Of a stretch of DNA of 64,000 nucleotides, positions 7,097-15,854 are shown one piece after another. The DNA is taken from NCBI RefSeq assembly GCF_036894955.1, contig NZ_CP145905.1, positions 5,161,001 to 5,225,000 of the forward strand, read 5' to 3'. Numbering within the stretch: the first letter of the stretch is position 1; each line of letters opens with the position of its first letter. The DNA comes from Paenibacillus sp. KS-LC4. GTDB taxonomy: Bacteria > Bacillota > Bacilli > Paenibacillales > Paenibacillaceae. Both the position numbers and the translations under genes were made by a program. The notes below the pieces were generated by a model. It searched no databases. It was not told the DNA's origin and saw only the letters and a list, made by a program, of their open reading frames with translations.

Positions 7097-7590
7097 CTCT
7101 CTTCCCGGACGCCCAAGCTGCTCGTATCAAGCTCCGCCCACATAATGAGCGCATCCTCCTGATTATCTGAATAATAGCCGGGACGGACGCCTGACGATTC
7201 AAAACCAAGACTGCGGTAAAGCCGCTGCGCCACCACGTTTGATACCCTAACCTCCAGCGTCATTTTGTTCGCGCCGAAAAATACCGCCGTCCGCTGAAGC
7301 TCGCTCAGCAGCAGCTTTCCAAGTCCCTGTCCGCGATGATCCGAACGAACCGCTACATTCGTCACATGCGCCTCGTCCACGATTACCCACATGCCCGCAT
7401 ATCCGATAACTTGCTTCTCGTATTCCATCACCATATATTTGGCAAACATATTATTCGTCAATTCATTCGTAAAAGCTTCCGCAGTCCACGGGCCTGTGAA
7501 GGCCTCCTGCTCGATCGCCACAATAAACGGTATATCCTGCAACGTCATGGCCCGATAAATAATCTCATCCCGATTGATTTCTCTCATCAT
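7084..7590 (-). CDS. rimI: Ribosomal protein S18 alanine N-acetyltransferase RimI
   Basis: A 168-aa GNAT-fold acetyltransferase with [20 protein letters not shown] at the start, the acetyl-CoA loop [14 protein letters not shown] (about 82-95) and [19 protein letters not shown], typical of RimI. It overlaps tsaB by four bases and tsaD by 13, so translation is probably coupled. RimI acetylates the N-terminus of ribosomal protein S18; its linkage with tsaB and tsaD is conserved in Firmicutes. Length is slightly above the usual 150 aa because of a short C-terminal tail. Confidence 0.9.
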   Translation of the reverse strand: MMREINRDEIIYRAMTLQDIPFIVAIEQEAFTGPWTAEAFTNELTNNMFAKYMVMEYEKQVIGYAGMWVIVDEAHVTNVAVRSDHRGQGLGKLLLSELQRTAVFFGANKMTLEVRVSNVVAQRLYRSLGFESSGVRPGYYSDNQEDALIMWAELDTSSLGVREERWDH

Positions 7591-8519
7591 GACTCCGCAT
7601 CCTTTACTCGAGCCGCGTCCACATCGGCATTAATGACAGACACTAGAGAAGCCGATTGAGCGGCCAGCTCTTCCGCTTCCTTTGCAGCCTTTAGGGCAGC
7701 CTCTTTTTCTTGCAGCTTAACTTCCGCCTCATGCAGTTGCGTGTAGTTGGGCGCAAGCGTATGGAGGTCATCTGTATCGCCTTCAAGCAGCCGTTTCCGC
7801 CCCAGCTCAGCTATCGCACGGCCCTCCAGCTCATAAGGAAACAGACCAACCTCTACACCTGCTACTGCACAGCCTTCCACAAGCCGCTGCGCCTCCACCT
7901 CATGTAGCTTAAGATCGCCAGTGATGTAAATTTTAGCAACATCGTTAGCCTGCTTCTGAACCTGCTCCAGTAACTGATCGACCCAATCCCGCATCAGCCT
8001 GATTCCATCCGCCGCCTGGCGTTCCCATTGCTCGCCATATGCATAGGAGAAGCTTGCCGTATATACTTGGCCGCGCCTTGCATCCATGATAGGAATGAAC
8101 CATACTGCACCCTTGTTCATATTAGGATCAGCCGACTGAATTTGATGCAGCACTGATGGAATCAGAGCATCCGTTTTTTTAAATCGCTCACATGCCCCGT
8201 AAGCAATCGCTTCAAGGCTGGACAGCGCTACTAACGGCTTATCCCAGGCCCAAGCAAGCGTCTTAGCAGCCGTTACTGCAATTCGCATGCCCGTGTAAGA
8301 GCCTGGGCCACCGCCTACAGCGATGCCGCCAAGCGCATCCCTGCTTACACCGCAATCCTCAAGCAGCTGCTTTAAATGCGTAATAATATAAACGGAGTGA
8401 TTGCGCTCCGCAAAGGATTGAATTTCACCTAAAATCCGATCACCTTGAATAACAGCTGCCGCAAGGGCAGCCGTCGAGGTATCAAATGCTAATATGGGCT
8501 GCTGCGCATGTTCAACCAT
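7587..8519 (-). CDS. tsaB: t6A synthesis protein TsaB, with long C-terminal tail
   Basis: Non-catalytic partner and likely scaffold of TsaD in the t6A enzyme. The 310-aa product has the family start ILAFDTSTAALAAAV (about 9-23), VGGGPGSYTGMRI (about 68-80) and a C-terminal ASKHA region ending near LAPNYTQLHEAEV. Common TsaB proteins have about 220-240 residues. Here a middle stretch (about 118-145) and a helical, Glu- and Ala-rich tail after residue 260 (LQEKEAALKAAKEAEELAAQ) are extra. Start ATG at 8519; the gene overlaps tsaE by eight bases. Confidence 0.9.
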   Translation of the reverse strand: MVEHAQQPILAFDTSTAALAAAVIQGDRILGEIQSFAERNHSVYIITHLKQLLEDCGVSRDALGGIAVGGGPGSYTGMRIAVTAAKTLAWAWDKPLVALSSLEAIAYGACERFKKTDALIPSVLHQIQSADPNMNKGAVWFIPIMDARRGQVYTASFSYAYGEQWERQAADGIRLMRDWVDQLLEQVQKQANDVAKIYITGDLKLHEVEAQRLVEGCAVAGVEVGLFPYELEGRAIAELGRKRLLEGDTDDLHTLAPNYTQLHEAEVKLQEKEAALKAAKEAEELAAQSASLVSVINADVDAARVKDAES

Positions 8520-9018
8520 TTTGCTTCCCTACTTCCCTGTCATTCAATAACTGACACCAGCCTGCGTAGGCTTCTCCGATGCCTTTCAGCCGAATTAACC
8601 GCTGCTCGCCGCCCATATGCTCCAAATACAGCTCTAAACGCTCCTCAGGCAATAGCTCTTCGATCAAGCTTGCCCATTCCACTATCGTCACGCCGCTGCC
8701 ATAAAAATAGTCGTCAAGCCCCAGCTCGTCCGCTTCTTCAAGAGAAACACGATAAACATCCATATGATAAAAGGGCATTTCTGCGCCTTCATATTCTTTG
8801 ATAATCGTAAAAGTAGGACTATTCACTATACCCTGCACGCCAATCGCTTTGGCAAAAAACTGTGAAAACGCCGTTTTCCCAGCACCAAGATCGCCGTCAA
8901 GCGCCAGCAGCGTGCCAGGCTTTGCCCATGAGGCAATAAGCGTCGCGAGCGCTTCCGTATCCTTCGTGCTGCTCGCCCTCCACTGTGCCTCTCCAATCGC
9001 TGTCTGCATCATATTCAC
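8512..9018 (-). CDS. tsaE: t6A synthesis ATPase TsaE
   Basis: A 168-aa P-loop protein with Walker [14 protein letters not shown] (about 42-54), [10 protein letters not shown] and YHMDVYRV, then VEWA, all typical of TsaE (YdiB). It binds the TsaB-TsaD dimer and its ATPase activity resets the complex. It is the second tsa gene of a tightly packed operon: six bases after thiL, overlapping tsaB. Confidence 0.94.
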   Translation of the reverse strand: MNMMQTAIGEAQWRASSTKDTEALATLIASWAKPGTLLALDGDLGAGKTAFSQFFAKAIGVQGIVNSPTFTIIKEYEGAEMPFYHMDVYRVSLEEADELGLDDYFYGSGVTIVEWASLIEELLPEERLELYLEHMGGEQRLIRLKGIGEAYAGWCQLLNDREVGKQNG

Positions 9019-9024
9019 CCAATT

Positions 9025-10215
9025 TCATATCTTAAAATGATTATAGCCTCGCTTGGCAAGCGGCATACGTTTGGCAGCGGCTCCGCCTACATTCGTTGCT
9101 TTGGCCGGCAATGACAGCTCCAGCTCCACGGAAGGAGCACCCTGCCTCACCTCGCCAACCATATAAAACGGCAAGCCTTCAGCGCGGAATGCTTCCCGGG
9201 CTGCCTGCACATCAGCGGCTTCCATTGTGCCTAATAGCACATAATCCTCACCGCCATAAAGCATCCACTCCAGTGGATCCAATCCGACATCAGCCGCATA
9301 AGCAGCCATACTGCCGCTGCGTGGCAGTAAATCTTCCTTAAGCACAAGGCAGCACCTTGAGGCTTCGGCAATTTCCCATGCTTCACTGGCTAGTCCATCG
9401 CTCACATCATTAAGGGAATGGCAGCTGCCACGCTCTAGCAGCAAACGTCCCGCTCGCACGGAAGGCGCTGGGCGGCAATGAGCCGCTATAAGCACTGCCG
9501 CTCCGCGTTCCTCTTCATGCTCTGCATTAGTGTACGCTCCCACAGCGCTTACTGTTTGCATATCTCCAGCAGATTTCATCCCGCTGGCATCATCAGCTTC
9601 GGCCGCTTCCCTTGCTTCGCTCACCGCCTGCTCTTGCTGCTGCCGCGCCTGCTTTCGCGCGAGCAGCAAATGCAGGCCTGCCGCCGACAGACCGACGGCT
9701 CCGGTCAGCACAACCGCGTCTCCGGGCTTCGCCCCGGAGCGGCGCAAAGCCCGCCCAGCTTCGACGGCTCCCGTCACCGTCACCGCAACAACCAAGTGCT
9801 GCGGCGAAGAGGTCGTATCGCCGCCAACAATCGCGACGCCGTAATCCGCGGCGCACGCATAAAGCCCATCATAGATCCGGGCTATTCGCTCCGGCCCATA
9901 TGCCGCCGGCACGCTCACAGACACGAGCGCATGCCGCGGCAAACCGCCCATTGCCGCGATATCGCTTACGTTCGCGGCAAGCGCCTTATATCCGATATCC
10001 TCATCCGTCATCGTATAAGCATTAAAGTGCACCGTCTCCACCATCGTGTCGACGGCCATCAGCAGCTCCAATGGGCCTTCCAGCTCATCGGCCATCTCCG
10101 CAGGAGCAATAATGGCCGTATCATCGCCAATACCGAGCGTCACGCCTCTTTGCTGCTGCCAATGTGCCGGCTGTCTGCCCGCCGTCCAATGGCTGATGCT
10201 TGCAAACTCATCCAA
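9025..10215 (-). CDS. thiL: Thiamine-monophosphate kinase ThiL, with internal insertion
   Basis: Phosphorylates thiamine monophosphate to thiamine pyrophosphate. The PurM-like fold is shown by GIGDDTAII (about 28-36), [10 protein letters not shown] (about 55-64), [13 protein letters not shown] (about 78-90), GGDTTSS and [12 protein letters not shown], with [11 protein letters not shown] near the end. At 396 aa it is longer than usual (about 310-340). The extra length is a low-complexity Gln/Glu/Ala-rich segment at about 188-240, between AAGLHLLLA and AAHCRP. The ATG at 10215 is preceded by AAAGGGG at a rather long distance. It heads the tsa genes and follows the YitT-type gene by 16 bases. 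Confidence 0.92.
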   Translation of the reverse strand: MDEFASISHWTAGRQPAHWQQQRGVTLGIGDDTAIIAPAEMADELEGPLELLMAVDTMVETVHFNAYTMTDEDIGYKALAANVSDIAAMGGLPRHALVSVSVPAAYGPERIARIYDGLYACAADYGVAIVGGDTTSSPQHLVVAVTVTGAVEAGRALRRSGAKPGDAVVLTGAVGLSAAGLHLLLARKQARQQQEQAVSEAREAAEADDASGMKSAGDMQTVSAVGAYTNAEHEEERGAAVLIAAHCRPAPSVRAGRLLLERGSCHSLNDVSDGLASEAWEIAEASRCCLVLKEDLLPRSGSMAAYAADVGLDPLEWMLYGGEDYVLLGTMEAADVQAAREAFRAEGLPFYMVGEVRQGAPSVELELSLPAKATNVGGAAAKRMPLAKRGYNHFKI

Positions 10216-10231
10216 AGCTTAAACCCCTTTG

Positions 10232-11125
10232 CTAATGAATATCACGCTTCTTAAAGCGTCCGCCCTTTACATCGTGAATGTTGCCGACGGCCAGAAATGC
10301 AGACGGATCAAGCTCCTGCACGATGGATTTCATCTTTGCTTCCTCCAGCCGGGTGATTACGCAAAAAATAATCCGTTTTTGCCCGCCCGTAAAGCCGCCC
10401 TCGCCATGCAAATATGTGACGCCGCGGCCGAGACGGCTCATAATAGCTGCCCCAATTTCCTGCCAGCCCTCGCTAATAATCCAAACGGCTTTCGATTCCT
10501 GAAAGCCTTCAATCGTAATGTCGATCATCTTGAACGCTATGAAGTAAGAAAATAGGGAATACATGGCCCGATCCCAACCGAATACAAAACCGGCGCTGCA
10601 CAATATAAAAAGATTAAAAAACATGACGACCTCGCCTACTGAAAACGGCAACCGCTTATTGCTCAATATCGCAACAATTTCCGTCCCATCCAGCGAGCCG
10701 CCAAAACGGATCACGAGTCCGACCCCCGCTCCCAATATGACACCGCCGAAAATAGCGGCCAGCACATATTCGCTCGTAATGGCCTGCACCGGATGCAGTA
10801 AAAACGTACCCAGCGACATAACGCTGACGCCATATAACGTCGATAAAGCAAAGGTCTTCCCGATTTGCTTGTACCCTAGCAGCAGAAAAGGAAGATTCAA
10901 TACAAACAAAAACAAACCAAGCGGCAGCCCCGTAAAATGGGATACGATAATAGAAATGCCTACGATACCGCCGTCGATAATGTGGTTCGGTACTAGAAAA
11001 ATCTCTAAAGCTACAGATACTAGGGTAGCCCCAATTGTAATAAATAGAATTCTGCGAATAATATCCAGCTTGGATAAAGTATGATGCTGCACACCCATAT
11101 GTATCAAAGCTCCCCCTTTAAACAT
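10232..11125 (-). CDS. YitT family membrane protein (DUF2179)
   Basis: A 297-aa protein with about five membrane helices in residues 20-190 (IIRRILFITIGATLVSVAL, GGIVGISIIVSHFTGLPLG and others) and a C-terminal soluble DUF2179 domain (GGFTGGQKRIIFCVITRLE, then DPSAFLAVGNIHDVKGG). This is the YitT/YqfU layout, whose function is not established. Start options are ATG 11125 and ATG 11098 (GGGGGAG 11 bases upstream); the second begins MGVQHH. It lies 16 bases ahead of thiL in the same direction, so it is probably the first gene of the thiL-tsa operon. Confidence 0.9.
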   Translation of the reverse strand: MFKGGALIHMGVQHHTLSKLDIIRRILFITIGATLVSVALEIFLVPNHIIDGGIVGISIIVSHFTGLPLGLFLFVLNLPFLLLGYKQIGKTFALSTLYGVSVMSLGTFLLHPVQAITSEYVLAAIFGGVILGAGVGLVIRFGGSLDGTEIVAILSNKRLPFSVGEVVMFFNLFILCSAGFVFGWDRAMYSLFSYFIAFKMIDITIEGFQESKAVWIISEGWQEIGAAIMSRLGRGVTYLHGEGGFTGGQKRIIFCVITRLEEAKMKSIVQELDPSAFLAVGNIHDVKGGRFKKRDIH

Positions 11126-11167
11126 CTATCCCCATATTACATGAAGATAGAGAAGATTCAAAGAGAA

Positions 11168-11221
11168 AGCAAAATCCTCCTGCCCTTTCCGCCTGTTCTA
11201 GGCAGAAAATGCAAGAGGATC
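11168..11221 (-). terminator. Intrinsic terminator after the 118-aa gene
   Basis: Arms ATCCTC and GAGGAT with further pairing inside. On the minus strand the hairpin is followed by TTTTGCTTTCTCTTT, which suits transcripts of the gene at 11227-11583. Confidence 0.55.
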
Positions 11222-11226
11222 TGGGG

Positions 11227-11583
11227 TTAGCCGATAACCGCGAAAGTTTGTACCCCTGCCGGTATGAATGCTGTACGGAATAGTACGCCATTCGAATTGT
11301 ACAAACGAATCGTGTAAGACACTGAAGTCAGCGTCTGGATCTGGTTAAACCTGACGACACCAAAGCGGTCAAATGAGGCAACCGCAACGACATTATCGCC
11401 TCTAAACAGACGGGCAAAAAATCCAGTCGTATTAAACGGCACTCCATTGTTTGTAACCCACACAACCGTCAGACGGTTAAAGGTCGGGCCTCCGCTTTTA
11501 AAATTCTTCGTCCGCTTTACCTTGCTGATGACTTTTCCGGAGCCCTTAGGGCCGAGAAACGGGGGAATCATTTTCATAGACAT
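11227..11583 (-). CDS. Hypothetical 118-aa beta-rich protein
   Basis: I do not recognise the family. The ATG at 11583 has AAGGAG at good spacing. The N-terminus is basic and Gly/Lys-rich (PPFLGPKGSGKVISKVKRTK). The remainder alternates hydrophobic and polar residues as in a small beta sandwich: RLTVVWVTNNGVPF, NVVAVASFDRFGVVRF, YTIRLYNSNGVLF, then the end FIPAGVQTFAVIG. There is no signal peptide, membrane helix or cysteine. It is a single-gene unit with its own terminator, between the YitT-type gene and the HD-GYP gene. A surface- or spore-associated role is possible but not shown. Confidence 0.7.
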   Translation of the reverse strand: MSMKMIPPFLGPKGSGKVISKVKRTKNFKSGGPTFNRLTVVWVTNNGVPFNTTGFFARLFRGDNVVAVASFDRFGVVRFNQIQTLTSVSYTIRLYNSNGVLFRTAFIPAGVQTFAVIG

Positions 11584-11758
11584 TACAACACTCCTTTATG
11601 CGCTTGTCACCTTAACAGCTTATGCAGCATATGGAATGCTCGTATAGTCAAGCCCCCAATCTAGCAAACCCATTTATATCATTGCTTATTAACAGCTCCG
11701 CGGGAAAAAGCTGCCTTTTCAAGAAAGACTCTCTCTTTGACCTTATAGCTCCTTGACC

Positions 11759-12838
11759 CTATAGCTCTTTGACAATCGTCAAATACATGTCGTCCTTGAG
11801 CTCAATTTCAATAGGATTAGCCGTATGCGAGCCGTCGGCTTCACGAATAATGCGTACGCGCGGACGATGCAGAGCCAGCTCATTGTTCGCTGTCACGACG
11901 GCAATCTGTCCCGTACTGAGCAGCAGCGTCGTCGCCACCGGATAAATGGAAATATGGCGGCAAAAGAGCTTAATCAGCTCAAAATCAAAGTATGTATTGC
12001 CAGCCGCGAATAGAAATTCGATGGCTTCCGTTGGTGTATATCTTTTGCGATAAGGGCGCGGTGAAGTCAGTGCATCATATACATCGGCAAGTCCGACTAT
12101 TTGAGCGAACATATGAATATCATCATGCTTAAGTCCGCGCGGATAACCCGAGCCGTCATAACGCTCATGATGCTGCAAGGCGCAGTGTGCCGAAACAAGG
12201 GAAATGTCATGATATTTCCGCAAAATATCGAAGCCCTCCATGGCGTGGCTCTGCATCATTTCGCGGTCTGCTGCGGATAGCGGCCCTTTAGTCGCCAGCA
12301 ACGGCTGCGGCAGCTTCGTCATACCGATATCAAACAGCAGCGCGCCAATTCCCAAATCCTCTAATTGATTGCGATTAAAGCCCTTCGCAATGCCAATAAC
12401 GCCGGCAAGCACTGCCACATTGACCGAATGCTGAAACAAATAGGCATCCGCCGAATGAATGCTCGTCAAATTGACCGCTACATTCGGCCTGCTCGCAAGA
12501 TCCTGCATAATGGACCCGAAAACCGAGCGGAATGTCCGGCCAATATCCGGCGCAATCGTCCGCCCCTTTAGAGCGGGCTCCTTGAATGCATTCATCGTTG
12601 CAGAAACAGCCTCTGCCGCTTTTTTGCGCGTCTCGTCGCGTATGGTGTCCTCCGGTATAATATCTTCCGTGTCCTTATCTTCGATAAACACAGAATCATA
12701 GCCCAAATTTTCAAGCCTGCTAATAAAACGGTCATTCATTTCCACGCCTGCGCCGAGCAGCACGCTGCCGTTATCTTGAAAAATAGTTTTGGCAAGCCTG
12801 TCCCCCGGCTGTACCATGCCAATCTGAACTTTTCTCAT
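11759..12838 (-). CDS. HD-GYP domain protein with a changed metal-binding motif
   Basis: HD-GYP proteins hydrolyse cyclic di-GMP. The 359-aa product has an N-terminal DUF3391-like part (1-110) and an HD-GYP domain (about 125-310) with H137, HAMEG (198-202), HHERYDGSGYPRGL (223-236) and ADVYDALTSPRPYR (251-264). The defining HD pair reads FD (169-170, in ALLFDIGMTKLP) where active members have HD and usually Lys after IG. Loss of this histidine may reduce or abolish phosphodiesterase activity and leave a binding role. Start ATG 12838. The gene stands alone, with a palindromic repeat upstream. Confidence 0.88.
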   Translation of the reverse strand: MRKVQIGMVQPGDRLAKTIFQDNGSVLLGAGVEMNDRFISRLENLGYDSVFIEDKDTEDIIPEDTIRDETRKKAAEAVSATMNAFKEPALKGRTIAPDIGRTFRSVFGSIMQDLASRPNVAVNLTSIHSADAYLFQHSVNVAVLAGVIGIAKGFNRNQLEDLGIGALLFDIGMTKLPQPLLATKGPLSAADREMMQSHAMEGFDILRKYHDISLVSAHCALQHHERYDGSGYPRGLKHDDIHMFAQIVGLADVYDALTSPRPYRKRYTPTEAIEFLFAAGNTYFDFELIKLFCRHISIYPVATTLLLSTGQIAVVTANNELALHRPRVRIIREADGSHTANPIEIELKDDMYLTIVKEL

Positions 12839-12982
12839 TTCCTTGTTTCCCGCCTTTAACCATGTTAACGCTAGTAATCGGCATCTATTATTTGATCGCT
12901 ATCATCCATGCATGAATAAACCAATTCCACAAGCAAAAACGACTTTGTCGTCCTTCCATAGCGATGAAGAGCTTTGCCTTAG

Positions 12983-13029
12983 AAATATAAGCCCATTTAT
13001 AAGTGTGAAGCTTATAAATGCTTATATTT
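12983..13029. repeat. Long AT-rich palindrome, copy 2 of 2
   Basis: AAATATAAGC-cc-ATTTATAAG pairs with CTTATAAAT and GCTTATATTT around a 7-base centre, giving a stem of about 19 bp. It is followed by GTGTAAACGGCTG and a small hairpin ACGGCTGAAGCCGT. The near copy at 4977-5018 has the related flank on the other side. Confidence 0.5.
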
Positions 13030-13073
13030 CAAGTGTAAACGGCTGAAGCCGTCCCTGCTGGCAAATATACTTG

Positions 13074-14249
13074 CTAGTTTGCGGGCAAACGTCCGGCAAG
13101 CAGCTTCTCAAGACTAGGTGCTAATTGCAGAAAATTACGAAACTGCTCATATTGCTCCCATTTTTTCGCCTGTGTGCCTGACTCGCCGCGAACCGCTCGA
13201 ATAAGCAGATTTTTGGGCGTATGCTCTGGATCAACAAACTCCAGCATTTGAACCTTATAACCCAGCACCTCAAGCAGCGTGCCGCGGGCCGCATCGGTTG
13301 CAATTGCAGCAAACCGTTCTTTCAGCAGTCCTTGCGATAATATGGGGGCAAGTGCGTCGCTGCTCACTTGCTTAAATAACTCATGCTGGCAGCATGGCAC
13401 GGACATAATAACCGCTGCTCCCCAGCCGACAGCCTTGGCAAGCGCTGCATCGGTAGCCGTGTCACAAGCATGAAGCGTCACAACCATATCCGCTTCGCTC
13501 ACACCTTCATAATCGGCAATATCTCCTACCATAAATGTCAGTTTATCATAACCGAGCTTATGTGCAAGCTCCGAACAAAAAGTGATGACATCCGCCTTCA
13601 AATCGAGGCCGATAATGCGGATATCCCGTTTCTGCTCTACCGCCAGCAGGTAGTAAAGAGCAAACGTCAAATACGATTTTCCACAGCCAAAATCAATTAT
13701 GGTGAGCGGCTTGTCCTGCGGTAGCTGAGGCAGCACATCGGAAACCATTTCCAGGAAGCGGTTAATTTGCCGGAACTTATCCTGCTTCTTCGCATGAACC
13801 TTGCCCTCCGGCGTCATAATGCCCAGCTCCACCATAAATGGAGCTGCCTGCCCTTCCGCAATCACGCGCTGCTTCTGACGGTTGTGCTGCTGCTCCGTGC
13901 TGGCTGCAGTAGCAGTGGGCGGCTTTCTGAGCAAGGTCGGCTTGCCTTTTTTACTAAGGAGCAGCTGTATGTCTGCTTCTTGCGTTTTGAGCAGCGCTTG
14001 CCGATATTGCTCGCCAAGCAGCTCGACCAGCTTCGCTCCCGCATCCTCAGGAAGCCAATTGTTATGTATAACCTTATTCGCATAATGGGCTTCAAATTGA
14101 TAATGAAGGCCATTTTTCAATTGTACGGGACGTATGATGATTTTGGGCGCTGCATCTCCATCCTTGCGGCGAAGCTGGCTCAGCGTTCCCTGCAAAAGTC
14201 CGCCCGTTTCTGTCAGGCGGCAAATATCCTGCTGCCACTGTTCTGTCAT
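13074..14249 (-). CDS. SAM-dependent methyltransferase (Methyltransf_32-like)
   Basis: A 391-aa protein whose middle carries a class I methyltransferase fold: IIDFGCGKSYLTFALYYLL (motif I, about 193-211), IIGLDLKADVI (motif II) and MVVTLHACDTATDAAL (motif IV area), followed by SVPCCQHELF. This GCGKSYLTF type is found in poorly characterised enzymes related to METTL25 and Methyltransf_32. The substrate is unknown, perhaps RNA. The N-terminal 150 residues contain no motif I know. The stop/start gap to the DUF6483 gene upstream is two bases, so the two are co-transcribed. Confidence 0.8.
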   Translation of the reverse strand: MTEQWQQDICRLTETGGLLQGTLSQLRRKDGDAAPKIIIRPVQLKNGLHYQFEAHYANKVIHNNWLPEDAGAKLVELLGEQYRQALLKTQEADIQLLLSKKGKPTLLRKPPTATAASTEQQHNRQKQRVIAEGQAAPFMVELGIMTPEGKVHAKKQDKFRQINRFLEMVSDVLPQLPQDKPLTIIDFGCGKSYLTFALYYLLAVEQKRDIRIIGLDLKADVITFCSELAHKLGYDKLTFMVGDIADYEGVSEADMVVTLHACDTATDAALAKAVGWGAAVIMSVPCCQHELFKQVSSDALAPILSQGLLKERFAAIATDAARGTLLEVLGYKVQMLEFVDPEHTPKNLLIRAVRGESGTQAKKWEQYEQFRNFLQLAPSLEKLLAGRLPAN

Positions 14250-14251
14250 TG

Positions 14252-14899
14252 CTATTGCTCCATCTCCAGGCTGCTAAGCCCTGTTCTGATTTCCTCAATC
14301 GGCAAGCCTCCAGCAGCGAGCTTGTCCTCCTGAAACGGAAGCAGCCGCATATAAAACGCGGCGACCTCGTCCTTGCTCGCTGCGCCATCCTCTAGCAGCT
14401 CATACCAAATATTTTCGGCCAGTGCAAAAGCGCCCTCCGCTTCATGCCACTGCGCAACCAAGCGCTTCGTTCGAGAAGAAAGCTCGTATGGCGACAGCTT
14501 GCCGAGCAAAATCGCCGCCTCATCGCTCGAATTGGCAAGCGTCGGCGGCGCGTCAATGAGTGAAAGCCGCATAAACAAATGCAGAGCCTTTAAATGGTGC
14601 GTGAAGCTTTCCGCTTCTTTGCCCAAATCCTCATACAGCTCCGCCTCCTGCTTGAACAAAATCGCAATGGCCTGAATATTGTCCGTTTCTACAACGCCAT
14701 TTTTCGTCATAACTGCAAGCAAATCCTCGTCTGACAACGTACGGATCAGCTTGCCGCTTAGCCCAAACCTGCGATCCAGCAGCTCGTCGATAACGACAAG
14801 CGCGTCCGCCTGCTTCAGCTCTCGCCTCAGCTGCATTACTTGTCCGACCGCTTCCGTCATCTGCTCAATCATACGCATAAAATAATCTCGTTGAAACAT
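14252..14899 (-). CDS. DUF6483 family protein
   Basis: A 215-aa, all-helical, acidic protein beginning MFQRDYFMRMIEQMTEAVGQV, characteristic of the DUF6483 family of Firmicutes. There are TPR-like pairs of helices in the second half (AELYEDLGKEAESFTHHLKAL and AEGAFALAENIWYELLEDG). No catalytic motif is visible and the function is unknown. It is directly upstream of the methyltransferase gene. Confidence 0.75.
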   Translation of the reverse strand: MFQRDYFMRMIEQMTEAVGQVMQLRRELKQADALVVIDELLDRRFGLSGKLIRTLSDEDLLAVMTKNGVVETDNIQAIAILFKQEAELYEDLGKEAESFTHHLKALHLFMRLSLIDAPPTLANSSDEAAILLGKLSPYELSSRTKRLVAQWHEAEGAFALAENIWYELLEDGAASKDEVAAFYMRLLPFQEDKLAAGGLPIEEIRTGLSSLEMEQ

Positions 14900-14960
14900 C
14901 GCTTCTTGCCTCCTCCTCTACGCAAATTCCCGCTCCTGCGCTTGAATTAGTCCCTATTTA

Positions 14961-15854
14961 TTATAGTGAAGCAATAAAGCTGCGGATTGCCTTTGCGCAT
15001 GCTTCGGGCTGCTCCACCATGCTCATGTGGCCGGCATCTTTAAGCAGCACCTGCGTAATGGAGGGGCCGTCCCATAACAGCGTCCGCTCCGGTGGAACGA
15101 TTTGATCCTCTTCTCCGGCAAGCAGCAGCACAGGAAGCTTTGCTTCACGCAAAAGACTCGTCCGATCGGGCCTTGCTTTCATTCCGGCCGCTGCAGCGAT
15201 CGCTCCTGCTCCACCCGTCTGATAGCCAATCGCCTTCACACGCGCCACCTTGTCTGGCAGCTTGACCAAATTATCCGGAGCAAACAGCTTTTGGGACATG
15301 CCGTCAATGACCTGCTTAAGCTTGCCCTGTTTAATTAAATTTATCGTATTGTCCCGATTGTCCTTAGCCGCCTCACTGTCCGCGAGTGCTGTAGAATGTA
15401 CGAGTCCAAATGCCGTCAACCGATCCGAATGCCGCTCTGCAAAAGATAGTGCGATGTAGCCGCCAAGCGAATGGCCTAGCAGGCATATTTTATCTAAGCC
15501 AAGATGTACAAGAATAGCGTAAAGATCATCTGCATACACTTCCATAGCAGCTTCAAGATCGTCAGAGGCCGAAGATAGGCCATGACCGCGCAGGTCAGGA
15601 ATTATCAAGCGTGATTGCTGCGTCAGCATCGGTGCAACTTCTTCCCAATAAGCCGAGCTGCCGCAATAGCCGTGCAGCAATACAAGTACGGAAGAAGAAC
15701 TTCCTGTATCTGTATCTGTATCTGTATCTGGATCTGAGCCTGCTGCTCCAGCTTGCCATTTTAACGCTTCTGAGTCGTAAAAGCAAAGCTCGGTACCATC
15801 CTCAAGCATTAGCTTTTGATTCGCCAGAGAAACTCCATTAGCCAAAATAAACAC
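14961..15854 (-). CDS. Alpha/beta hydrolase
   Basis: A 297-aa hydrolase of the alpha/beta fold with oxyanion region VLLHGYCGSS (about 57-66), RLIIPDLRGHGLS, nucleophile elbow LLGHSLGGY (about 125-133), acid LAGEEDQIVPP and histidine DAGHMSMVEQPEA. It resembles esterases and MhpC-type lyase folds; the substrate is unknown. Between the first strands and the HG motif it contains an Asp-Thr repeat (PDTDTDTDTG) encoded by a hexanucleotide tandem repeat. Its start overlaps the end of yyaC by 17 bases. Confidence 0.85.
   Translation of the reverse strand: MFILANGVSLANQKLMLEDGTELCFYDSEALKWQAGAAGSDPDTDTDTDTGSSSSVLVLLHGYCGSSAYWEEVAPMLTQQSRLIIPDLRGHGLSSASDDLEAAMEVYADDLYAILVHLGLDKICLLGHSLGGYIALSFAERHSDRLTAFGLVHSTALADSEAAKDNRDNTINLIKQGKLKQVIDGMSQKLFAPDNLVKLPDKVARVKAIGYQTGGAGAIAAAAGMKARPDRTSLLREAKLPVLLLAGEEDQIVPPERTLLWDGPSITQVLLKDAGHMSMVEQPEACAKAIRSFIASL
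15704..15735. repeat. In-frame hexanucleotide repeat coding for Asp-Thr
   Basis: About five CTGTAT units (read on the plus strand) lie within the alpha/beta hydrolase gene. Unit changes would add or remove Asp-Thr pairs without breaking the frame. Confidence 0.7.

Noticed and set aside
9478-10254. A 258-codon plus-strand frame, and others in the same stretch
   Set aside because: Antisense to thiL, which has clear family motifs; the frame is a by-product of GC-rich third codon positions.
15704-15735. Phase-variable switch in the hydrolase gene
   Set aside because: The repeat unit is six bases, so unit gain or loss cannot shift the reading frame.
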